DNA from: Neocallimastix lanati (nom. inval.)
Taxonomy: Eukaryota > Neocallimastigomycota > Neocallimastigomycetes > Neocallimastigales > Neocallimastigaceae
Direction: 5' to 3'
Length of the DNA: 64,000 bases
Assembly: GCA_016946835.1 (NCBI GenBank)
Contig: JACVTC010000015.1
Location: 1,043,501-1,107,500, forward strand
How positions within the stretch are numbered: the first letter of the stretch is position 1; each line of letters begins with the position of its first letter. The position numbers and the translations under genes were made by a program. Below, piece after piece: positions 12,569 to 23,588 of the stretch. A model generated the notes under the pieces. That model did not search any database. It was not told the origin of the DNA and saw only the letters and a list, made by a program, of their open reading frames with translations.

Positions 12569-12629
12569 TCTATTCATTTGAACACTTCACTCTGACCATT
12601 TATTATAGAGAAGTATTCAAATGAATAGA
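12569..12629. repeat. 20-bp inverted repeat (hairpin)
   Basis: Arms at 12569-12588 and 12610-12629 match at 19 of 20 positions and are separated by 21 bases. They are flanked outside by T and A runs that extend the pairing. The element lies 136 bases after the stop codon of the upstream gene and could form a 3' hairpin, or be a small foldback element. Confidence 0.65.
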
Positions 12630-12975
12630 AAAAAAAAAAAAAAAAAACATAAAACAAATTAATGAAAAAATTTTCAAAGACTAAACTGAATTAATGCATT
12701 TCAAAATAGAAAATAATAATAAAATTTCAATTACCATTTTTAACAATTATTGAAGCTATTATAATTATTCCTGATATATACTAAGTAATTATAATAAAAA
12801 ACAGTCAATATAATAATAGATTGATAATAATAATAATAATAATAATAATATTAAATTATAATAATAATAAATAATAATAATTTGAATGTAATATTTTAAT
12901 AATTGTAAAGTTTCTCTCAGAAGTATATATTAAAGAATAGAAATAATTATTATTATTATAATTAATTCTAATATG
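12630..12975. other. AT-rich spacer with (TAA)n tracts
   Basis: Short (ATA)n tracts at about 12827-12852 and 12862-12885; otherwise nothing recognised. Confidence 0.4.
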
Positions 12976-13450
12976 TAGATAAATAAATATTTCAATAAAA
13001 ACTGTTTTAAAATGTATAATTAGTATAATAAATCTATTAAATGTTGTTTACTGTAGTAATAATAATATTATTATAATTAATAGTTAATTGTAAAAGTAAT
13101 CATACATTTTAAATAAATAATAATTATTAAGATTTATATTTTATTAAATTTGATATTAAAATATTTATATTTACATGATGGTATATATAATATAATACAT
13201 TAATACTAGGTAAATAAATATTTTAATAAAAACTGTTTTAAAATGCATAATTAGTATAATTAATCTATTAAAAATTGAATAAATGATGTTTACTGTAATA
13301 ATAATATTATTATTAAATTAATAATTAATTATAAAAATAATCTATACTTTTTTAAATAAATAATAATTATTATGATTAATATTTTATTAAATTTGATATT
13401 AAAATATTTATATTTACATGATGGTTTATTAATGTAAATAATATAAAGTA
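12976..13450 (+). repeat. Direct tandem duplication, ~232-bp unit
   Basis: Copy 1 (about 12976-13207) and copy 2 (about 13208-13450) share long words such as AAAACTGTTTTAAAATG and TATTTATATTTACATGATGG in the same order. Divergence is slight, mostly single-base changes and small indels. No coding frame is visible. Confidence 0.75.
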
Positions 13451-13572
13451 TTAATAGTTTAAGCCCGTCGTGGTTAAAATATTAAAAATTTATTTTTTTT
13501 TTAATTAAATATACTATTGATATATATATATAAATAAAAAAAAAAAATTATAATTACTATTATAATTATAAT

Positions 13573-13806
13573 TTTATTTATTAATTTACCATAATAACCA
13601 TAATTACTATTATTTTAATTATTATTTATTTATATTGAATTAATAAATATTATCAATAGTTTTTTATTAATTATAAACTAACCAAATAATATTTATTAAT
13701 TTACCATAATAAACCATAATTACTATTATTTTAATTATGATTTATTTATGATGAATTAATAAATATTATCAATAATTTTCCATAAATTATAAATTAATCA
13801 AATAAT
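13573..13806 (+). repeat. Direct tandem duplication, ~118-bp unit
   Basis: Two adjacent copies share TTAATTTACCATAATAA, ATAATTACTATTATTTTAAT and AATATTATCAATA in order. A short inverted pair follows at 13826-13853 (GTGGCT ... AGCCAC). Confidence 0.7.
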
Positions 13807-14089
13807 TAATTAAATATAGTATGTAGTGGCTATAGTTAGAATATCGAGCCACAAAAAGTGTTTATTAATTAAATTATGTAACAAAAAATTAAAATATTTA
13901 TTTAAAAATTCCCATAATATTTTTGTGTCAGAAAAAAATTAAAATTTTTAATGTAACTTATAACTATAGGCTAGTTACATTAACCCAAATTAAAATAATT
14001 ATTATTTTACATTACTTTTTAACCATTAATTTATTAATTTTCCATTTTTTTTTTATTACTACATAAAATATTATATATTCATTTCTATA
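13807..14089. other. AT-rich spacer with short inverted repeats
   Basis: Contains GTGGCTATAGTTA near 13826 and an inverted relative (TAACTATAGGCTA) near 13962. These might be ends of a small foldback element. No gene is seen. Confidence 0.35.
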
Positions 14090-14090
14090 A

Positions 14091-14327
<237 letters not shown>

Positions 14328-14390
14328 TTTCTTATTACGTAAATACCATAATATATTTCGATATGAATAAATGAATTAGTTTAAATCTTT

Positions 14391-14520
14391 ATAAAAAAAA
14401 AAGATTTTTATATCTATTTTTTATAATATCTTCTGTCAAGCATGTATGATATATAAAAAAAAAGATTTTTATATCTATTTTTTATAATATCTTATATCAA
14501 GCATGTATGATATATAATAT
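14391..14520 (+). repeat. Direct duplication, ~65-bp unit
   Basis: Two copies of an A-run followed by GATTTTTATATCTATTTTTT, ATAATATCTT and CAAGCATGTATGATATATA. They differ at only a few positions. Confidence 0.8.
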
Positions 14521-14555
14521 AATAATAATAATAATATTACTTAATATATATCATC

Positions 14556-14758
14556 GTATTAAAAAAAAAAGATATATATTTCAAAATAAATAATTCCCAT
14601 ATTATTATTTAATATTATTTCTATTTTTATTTTTTAATAAATTTTAAAACTTAATTTAATAATACTAATAAAACATTATAATTAATAAGCTTTTCAAAAT
14701 ATTAAATATTTAATTTAAAATATTAATATAAAGTATCCAATAAGAAAATATCTTTAAT
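14556..14758 (-). repeat. Inverted fragment of the 7-11 kb tandem unit
   Basis: This stretch is the reverse complement of the conserved non-coding part of the tandem units (for example 9095-9300). It includes ATAATTCCCATATTATTATT and the segment down to TATCCAATAAGAAAA. The family therefore occurs in both orientations and is dispersed, as expected of a mobile element. Confidence 0.75.
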
Positions 14759-14805
14759 TTTAATCAAATAAATTGAATATAAAAAAAAAAAAAATTTTTT
14801 TTTAA

Positions 14806-15095
14806 AAGTAAATTTTGAAAATAGATAAAAAAAAGTTAACTTTGAAAATAGATAAAAATATAAATATATTTTTTTATATTTTATAATTTAAAAAATAGAT
14901 AAAAAAAGTTAACTTTGAAAATAGATAAAAATATAAATATATTTTTTTATATTTTATAATTTAAAAAATAGATAAAAAAAAGTTAACTTTGAAAATAGAT
15001 AAAAATATAAATATATTATTTTATATTTTATAATAATTTAAAAAAAAGTAACTTTACGAATAGATAAAAAAAATTAACTTTGAAAATAGATAAAA
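14806..15095 (+). repeat. ~73-bp tandem repeats running into the GPCR start codon
   Basis: GTTAACTTTGAAAATAGATA starts at 14835, 14908 and 14982, so the period is 73-74 bases. Shorter variant copies begin near 14810, 15048 and 15073. The last copy ends in AGATAAAAATG, whose ATG (15096) is the start codon of the receptor gene. The array thus occupies the whole proximal upstream region and 5' leader and may carry reiterated regulatory sites. Confidence 0.8.
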
Positions 15096-18029
15096 ATGAA
15101 AATTTTTTGTAATTATATTGTTTTAATTATTTCATTTTTATTTATCAGTTTTTCTCAATCTGAGAAAACTGTAATAAATATTCTCGCTAAACAACCGGAT
15201 ATGCCAGAGACAGCAAATGCTGAAGAGTGGGAAATAAATTATGAAAATTTAATAAATTCCTTCTTAGCGGAACAAAGTGTAGGTAACCCTGCTCTAAAAG
15301 ATGTTGAAATTTCTTTTTCTTTTTATGAATATTTACCAATGAAAGAAAATGGAGGATCTATGTATTTTGGTTATTTATATGAAATTTCACCTGATCTAGA
15401 TGATGGTATCTACGATATGATGATCTTAGATGATCGTATTTTGTTTAGTGAAATGTCCTTCATGGAAAGTGATTTAGTAGAAACCTACTTTTATCATCGT
15501 TTACCATCCATTGAAATATTCCATCCTTTATCTGAATACGTTAAAAAAGAAGAACTTAGTTTCAATAATGAAAGAACGCTTAGAGATGGTATTTATGAAG
15601 GAACTATCTATGGCTTACCTTATGAATTTGATTTTGATGTATTATATTATGACGATCAAAATGTAGATTCAATTAATATGATTAATAATATGAAAGAAAT
15701 GACATGGGATGATTTATTAACTTCAATTAAATCTTCAACTCCAAATACCCAATCTATCGGTTTAGGTGACGATAATAATTTATTAGATTTACTGATGGAA
15801 TATGCTTCTTCTCGTTATCAATTAACAAAAAAATATGATCCATTATATTACGAAATATTTTATAATAAGACTGGTGAAGAATTCTTTTCTTCCTTTTACA
15901 ATTTTATGATAATGTATACCAATGGTAATGTTGATGAATCCATTCGTATTACTCTAGATGATGCTTTCGCTGATTTCAAAGAGAAAAAATCAATGTTTTT
16001 CAAAGGAAAAGCTTCTCATTGTAATATTATTCGTTCTGAAATGGCAAATACTAATTCAACCTTTTCATACACCCTTCCACCAAAATATAAGACCTCTGTC
16101 ATTGAAAAGTTTCTAGCAGTTAATACCAATAGTAAATTAGATAAAAATTTACTTGCAGAAGTGGCTCTTGCTCTTACTTCAAAACAAGCTCAGTTATTAA
16201 GAGCTAACAAATTTGGAGCTATTCCAACATTTGATATAACAAAAAAGGATTCTATTCCAGAAATTAAAACCTATTGTACCAATCAACCATATATTTGTGA
16301 TATTATTGAAAAAATGGATCGTGTTTATATTAAAGATATTTTAAAAAATGAAAAGAGTTCACCATTTGTTGAAATTGAAAGCTTCTTACCAAGACTAATT
16401 AGAAGCTATTTAGATAATAGTGATATTGACGGAGCTGTTTTTGCTTTTAAAAATATATTTACACTGCTTACAGATGACTTAGGTATTTTTAAAATCCTCT
16501 CCTATATTATCGTTATTGCTTTTTCATTATTCTTCCTTATAATTATATTTTTAATTTACAAGCACAAAGAACATCCGTACATAAAGGTTATCTCTCCAAT
16601 TTTCTGTATTATGATCATAATTGGTACAACGATGAACATGTGTAAGTATTTACAATATGTACTACCATATACAGCTTTTATGGCAAAATTCTGGTTTATC
16701 TATGAAACCATCACTATTAATTTAATATATGTTCCAATGTTTGCTGTTACCTACCGTATTTACCGTATTTTCAAAACAAATTTATTTATGACTAATGCCT
16801 TAGATAACAAACGTTTATTTATTGGAATTTCATCAGTTATTCTTGCTGTTATTGCCTATAGAGCTTATATTGCTTCTATTGTGAGCTTTTATTATTTACC
16901 TATTGGTTCTCTTAGATTCACACGTTTCCCCGTAGCTACTTTTGAAGGTGGTGATACTCTTGATAATATATATATAATATATTTGTACGGAATCTTTATA
17001 GCATTGCTCTTTATGATGATTAATACGGGTAGAATATCAAGAAAATTTGGAGATATTAGTTATATATTTGTTATTTTCATTTTAAATATTAGTGATTTCA
17101 TTGTTACAAGACTATTAGAAAAATTATCCCATATTAACTATCCAAGATATTTCTTCCTCATCATGTTATTTAACTGTTTAGTCAGCTTCTTTTGTATCCA
17201 CTTGTTAATTGGATCAAGACTTCTTTTTGTATTAATGTTCCCAGATAACATCAATGCTAATTCAATCTTAAAATCAAGCGACTTAAAAGAATTTGTTCCA
17301 TTAACATCTAGAAAAAAGTACAATAAATTATTAAAGAAATTTAAAGAAAATATATCAATATCTTTCAAATCTAAAAAAAATAGTAGTGTTAATAATTTAT
17401 CTTATATTAGTAAACCTTATAATGTTAATAGTAGAAGCAATAAAAATTATTCTTTATATACTTCTGCAAATACAGGGTTAAATTCTAAATTAAATTCTGG
17501 TTTTAAAAGTCCAAATAATGATTCTGTATTCCAAGCTCAAAATAATATATCATCAATGAGTAATAGTTTAAATCATAATAGAATGTCACCAAATTCTCAA
17601 TATTTTGATCTTTCTACATCTCCACGTTCCATTATTAATCTATCCTCTTTTAATGATGATAATTCTCCAACAAATTATAATTTCACAAGCCCATTTTTAA
17701 ATCAGAAATATAACGGTTATAGTCCAAATAGTCAACAATATAGTCCAAATAGTCAACAATTTAGTCCAAATAATCAACAATTTAGTCCAAATAATCAACA
17801 ATTTAGTCCAAATAATCAACAATTTAGTCCAAATAATCAACAATTTAGTCCAAATAATCAACAATTTAGTCCAAATAGTCAACAATTTAGTCCAAATAGT
17901 CAACAATTTAGTCCAAATAATCAACAACATAGTCCAAATAATCAACAGCATGGTCCAAATAGTCAACAACATAGTCCAAATAATCAACAACATAATCCAT
18001 ATAATCAACAATTTAGTCCAAATAATTAA
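15096..18029 (+). CDS. Class C-like GPCR with bacterial-type solute-binding ectodomain
   Basis: A single-exon 977-residue membrane receptor. Residues 1-22 are a signal peptide. Residues about 25-450 form an extracellular solute-binding (type II periplasmic-binding) domain, with family-like segments TIYGLPYEFDFDVLYYDD and MTWDDLL and a late KFGAIPTFD. Residues about 463-717 hold seven hydrophobic helices of the class C (7TM_3) kind. A Ser/Asn-rich cytosolic tail follows, with 14 full heptads of the type [YFH]SPN[NS]QQ from about residue 876, ending in a partial heptad. It should sense a small ligand and signal through G proteins; the ligand is unknown. The fusion of a bacterial-type binding domain to a 7TM core is what I expect in anaerobic gut fungi. 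The stop TAA (18027-18029) replaces the first CAA of a QQ pair, so the tail was probably longer. TGG is used for Trp throughout. Confidence 0.9.
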   Translation: MKIFCNYIVLIISFLFISFSQSEKTVINILAKQPDMPETANAEEWEINYENLINSFLAEQSVGNPALKDVEISFSFYEYLPMKENGGSMYFGYLYEISPDLDDGIYDMMILDDRILFSEMSFMESDLVETYFYHRLPSIEIFHPLSEYVKKEELSFNNERTLRDGIYEGTIYGLPYEFDFDVLYYDDQNVDSINMINNMKEMTWDDLLTSIKSSTPNTQSIGLGDDNNLLDLLMEYASSRYQLTKKYDPLYYEIFYNKTGEEFFSSFYNFMIMYTNGNVDESIRITLDDAFADFKEKKSMFFKGKASHCNIIRSEMANTNSTFSYTLPPKYKTSVIEKFLAVNTNSKLDKNLLAEVALALTSKQAQLLRANKFGAIPTFDITKKDSIPEIKTYCTNQPYICDIIEKMDRVYIKDILKNEKSSPFVEIESFLPRLIRSYLDNSDIDGAVFAFKNIFTLLTDDLGIFKILSYIIVIAFSLFFLIIIFLIYKHKEHPYIKVISPIFCIMIIIGTTMNMCKYLQYVLPYTAFMAKFWFIYETITINLIYVPMFAVTYRIYRIFKTNLFMTNALDNKRLFIGISSVILAVIAYRAYIASIVSFYYLPIGSLRFTRFPVATFEGGDTLDNIYIIYLYGIFIALLFMMINTGRISRKFGDISYIFVIFILNISDFIVTRLLEKLSHINYPRYFFLIMLFNCLVSFFCIHLLIGSRLLFVLMFPDNINANSILKSSDLKEFVPLTSRKKYNKLLKKFKENISISFKSKKNSSVNNLSYISKPYNVNSRSNKNYSLYTSANTGLNSKLNSGFKSPNNDSVFQAQNNISSMSNSLNHNRMSPNSQYFDLSTSPRSIINLSSFNDDNSPTNYNFTSPFLNQKYNGYSPNSQQYSPNSQQFSPNNQQFSPNNQQFSPNNQQFSPNNQQFSPNNQQFSPNSQQFSPNSQQFSPNNQQHSPNNQQHGPNSQQHSPNNQQHNPYNQQFSPNN

Positions 18030-18043
18030 CAATTTAATCCAAA
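17720..18043 (+). repeat. 21-bp coding minisatellite (SPNNQQF heptads)
   Basis: About 15 tandem 21-base units encode the heptads at the receptor C-terminus. The repeat continues past the present stop codon (CAATTTAATCCA, 18030-18041). The opposite strand also has a long open frame here, which is only an effect of the repeat. Confidence 0.9.
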
Positions 18044-18071
18044 CTATATAAATTCTGATTATAATATTTAA

Positions 18072-19974
<1,903 letters not shown>

Positions 19975-20385
19975 ATAATATTAATATCAACCTTAATAAT
20001 AATGTTATATTTAATATAGTGGGTGAAACTCAAAAACCTGAAAAATCTTCTTTTGAATTAATTGTTGATCCATGATATGATCAAACATTTAAAAGATTAT
20101 TTGGACTAATGAAATTAATAGTTTCAATTCTTCTGAAAGAGTGATGTGATAAATCTTTTAAATAGTATATTATATCCTGATGCTAGGGAAACAGGTGTTA
20201 AGGTTAAGATATGAGAAATTGAACCTTAGAGGGTTAATGGAAAAGAAATTAAAGTCGAAGGAAAAGAATGATTGAAATTATTAAAATTACATCAATGGGC
20301 AAGTAAAAATATATCTAGACGTTATTTCATTAGTGATGGTGGAATTGAGAATGAAGTCATTCTAAGTTAGCGATATTGAAAAATG
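19975..20385 (+). pseudogene. Decayed Rpn/YhgA-like PD-(D/E)XK nuclease fragment
   Basis: After a leader (NNVIFNIVGETQKPEKSS) comes VDP, a TGA, then YDQTFKRLFG and, after a frameshift, INLLNSILYPDA. This order (a D.Y..FK.LFG motif followed by LLNSIL) is typical of the Rpn/YhgA-like transposase-associated nuclease family. The same frame continues through VNGKEIKVEGKE, LKLLKLHQWASKN and FISDGGIENEVILS. In-frame stops sit at 20073, 20212, 20227, 20269 and 20377; each is TGA or TAG at a place where Trp is plausible. The nuclease core after the N-terminal motif is not conserved enough to identify catalytic residues. Family assignment rests on the N-terminal motif only. Confidence 0.55.
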
Positions 20386-20408
20386 TTTAGTTTATATCAT
20401 ATAAAAAA

Positions 20409-20935
20409 ATAATTCAATATTTTTATAAATTCGATATTTTATTTTTATTTTTTTTTACTTTTTTTATTTTTTTTTTTTATTTTTAAATATATAAATGTTA
20501 ATATTTATATATTATTTTTTAAATATTAAAATAAAGTAAAATAAAATAATTTCTTATAACCGCTAAAAATAAAAATTAAAATCTGTATCATATGCATATA
20601 TAGTTAAAGGAATAATAATAATAGGAATTGCTAATCACTGAGTCACACTAAAAACGGTTATGATTATTAATATAAAGAAATAATCCAATATTTTTATAAA
20701 TTTGATATTTTATTTTTATTTTTTTTACTTTTTGTATTTTTAAATATATTAATATTAATATTTATATATTATTTTTTAAATATTAAAATAAAGTAAAATA
20801 TAATAATTTCTTATAACCGCTAAAAATAAAAATTAAAATCTGTATCATGTATATATAGTTAAATGAATAATAATAATAGGAATTGCTGAATCACTGAGTC
20901 ATACTAAAAACGATAATGATTATTAATATGATATT
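20409..20935 (+). repeat. Direct tandem duplication, ~270-bp unit
   Basis: Copy 1 (about 20409-20680) and copy 2 (about 20681-20935) share ATTTCTTATAACCGCTAAAA, AAAATCTGTATCAT and GGAATTGCT...ATCACTGAGTCA in order. The start of a third copy (ATATGATATTTTTATAA) abuts the endonuclease relic at 20942. Confidence 0.8.
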
Positions 20936-20941
20936 TTTATA

Positions 20942-21209
20942 AGCGACTTTAATATGCCCTTTGAAAAGTTTCATGAAAATATCATTAATTTCTTTCCTTC
21001 TTTAGCTGAATTTCGCTATAAGTAAGCTATACTGGGCTAATGGTAATAAATTTTCTTGTATTGACCATATTATATTCAATGAAGGTACATATAAATATGA
21101 CTTTAACCGTTCCTATTTTCATGACATTTAAGAACATAAACCTTATCATTTGAAAGAAAAACCTTCATATATCTTTAAACCTTCCGAAATTCTTAATTGA
21201 CACAAATAG
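20942..21209 (+). pseudogene. Decayed endonuclease/exonuclease/phosphatase domain fragment
   Basis: Starts with SDFNMPFEKF, the (G/S)DFN motif of the EEP fold. It shifts frame and continues YWANGNKFSCIDHIIFNEG, then EHKPYHL, which matches the family's W.....S.IDHI and (S)DHKP motifs. A TAA replaces a codon just before EHKP and a TGA follows ILN near 21198. EEP domains are the AP-endonucleases of LINE retrotransposons; A-runs follow at about 21259-21290 and 21384-21416. A LINE origin is likely but no reverse transcriptase is seen. Confidence 0.65.
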
Positions 21210-21378
21210 TGTATAAATATAAATATATATCAAAAACCTTTAAAATTTTTAAAAGATATATGAAAAAAAAAAAAAAAAAAAAAAAAAAAAGAAAGAATTT
21301 TGTTAGTTTTTATCTTTATATTTATTTTTTCCACATTTTTCCCCAATAATACAATAGATTGATTTATTATTAACAATT

Positions 21379-21418
<40 letters not shown>

Positions 21419-23588
21419 CTTTGGTTATTTTCACTATGTAAGAGTGAATATTTACTATAATTTTTATTTTAATCATATGGTTGCTAAATAAATTTTTTAA
21501 AACATTTCATCTTTTCTAATAAAAGAGTTTATTTATGGAAGTAATATATAGTTAGATATTTATATCATCCAGTCTTTTATATTTTACATGGGTATATTAA
21601 TCATTTTAGTTGACTTTTTTTTTTTTTTTTTTTTTTTTTCAAATATATAATTAAAATAATGTAATATATATAAATATATTTGTATAAAATTATTTAAAAA
21701 GCATATGAAAATTAATATAAAAAATTTATTTAATATATATTTTTCCATAAATAATAATTAAATAAATAGATAAATATATAAATAAATAGATAAATATATA
21801 AATATATAAATAAATAAATAAATAAATAGATAGATAGATAAATGGATAAATTCAATGAAAATTAGACATAAATTATTAATAAAATAAATATTTATTATTA
21901 ATTTAATAAAATACTATTTTCTCTATATTAACTATATAAATAATATGCCAATAAATAAATAATTTTATGTATATATCTATTAAAAAGATTATCTCATTCT
22001 CCTATAATAATTAAATTATTTAAATAATCAAAAATCAAAAATCAAAAAAAAAAAAAAAAATTAATTTTTTTTTTTTTTAATTTAAATTTTTTATATAAAT
22101 TTTTATATTTTATATTTATTATGATTATATTTCTAAATAATCGATCAAATATATTTAATTATATGTCTATTAATTTATTGATTAATTGATTTTCTAATTT
22201 TCATATTTTATTTTTATTTAAAAAAAATTTATATATAATTTTCTTTGTTTTTTTTTTTTTATAATTTAAAGGGTTAAAATCCAAAAACAATAATAAGGAG
22301 TCTAGGTTCCCTTTTTAATTTATACTTCATCATTTTTTTTCTTATATTATTTATTTATTTATTTATTATTTTTACTATTGTTTATATTTAATAATTGACT
22401 AAATAAATTATAAATATATTAATATATAGAAATATGATATTAATAATATAGTTATAAAACACATACAAACACAAAAGAAAAATATTTAAAAGTATTTTAA
22501 AGCCTCAATTACTTTTAATAACAATAGTGGAATCAAAGGTGATTAGAATAATAACATATTGTTATTTTTATATATAACTTTTACTCTTGTTCAAAAAGTA
22601 ATTTATTTCTTGTAGTTTATCAATTTTTAAAAGAATAGAGGAATAAAAGAAAAAGTAAATAAATGAACAAATAAAAATAAATGAATAAATATAAATATAA
22701 ATATAAAAGTAATATAATTAGTAATTATACATAAATAATACTTAATAATTAAGTTTTAAATATTGATATTATAAAAAAATAGCAATAAAATTAAAATTTA
22801 AATCATTTTATAAATATATTATTTATTATTAATGTAGAGTAGAGTATATTTAATTGATAATAATTTCAACTTTTCAAATAAAACCTTATTTAAATTTTTT
22901 ATTTTTTTGAAATAAACATATTTTCGATTTATAATATTAATTTATTATACATTAAAATTTTTTTAATAAACATCATTTAAATTTACTAATTATAATTGCT
23001 ATTATTTATAATAATATATATTTATAGAATACATTAGATAAAAGTTTAAAAGTTCAATATAAACTCACTTTATATCAATATAGAATAATAAATAACATCG
23101 TCAATAATATTATTAAAAAAATCTTTCTATTGATTTTTTTAGTTGAAGAGAAAGAAATTAATAAATAAAAATTTTAAATATCATATCCAATTTCATTTCA
23201 ATTATATATTTTTCTTTACTTTTTTTTTTTATCTTAAATATATTAATTAAATTTATAAATAAAAATCGTTTATACAAAGTAAATTTTAAATTGAAAAAAT
23301 AAAAAACCTAAATATATAATCATATTTATATATAGCATAACAGTAAATAAATAAAAGAAGAGAAAAATAAAAATAAAAAAAAAAAAAAAAAACTGAACAT
23401 ACTTTATAATTATCGAATTATTCAATACACATATACCTAAAATTAGATATCATAATATAAATTATTCAATTTATTTTTAAATTATATATATATATATTTT
23501 TTTCATAAAAGTAGAAACAATAAAAGCAATTATTCTAATACTCATACTCGTAATAGTAATATTAATATTAATAAAAAAGAGATTCATA
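21210..23588. other. AT-rich spacer, no gene seen
   Basis: A and T runs (about 21259-21290, 21384-21416, 21619-21639), (AAAT)/(TAGA) tracts at about 21758-21842 and otherwise unstructured AT-rich sequence. The last few hundred bases should hold the promoter of the J-protein gene; no specific element stands out. Confidence 0.5.

Noticed and set aside
17720-18029. Homology of SPNNQQF heptads to the RNA polymerase II CTD (YSPTSPS)
   Set aside because: Only the period and the Ser-Pro are shared, and the protein is a membrane receptor. The likeness is compositional.
17697-18032. 111-codon minus-strand frame opposite the GPCR tail
   Set aside because: It is the reverse reading of the 21-bp coding minisatellite and contains only its repeat (LLIIWTK).
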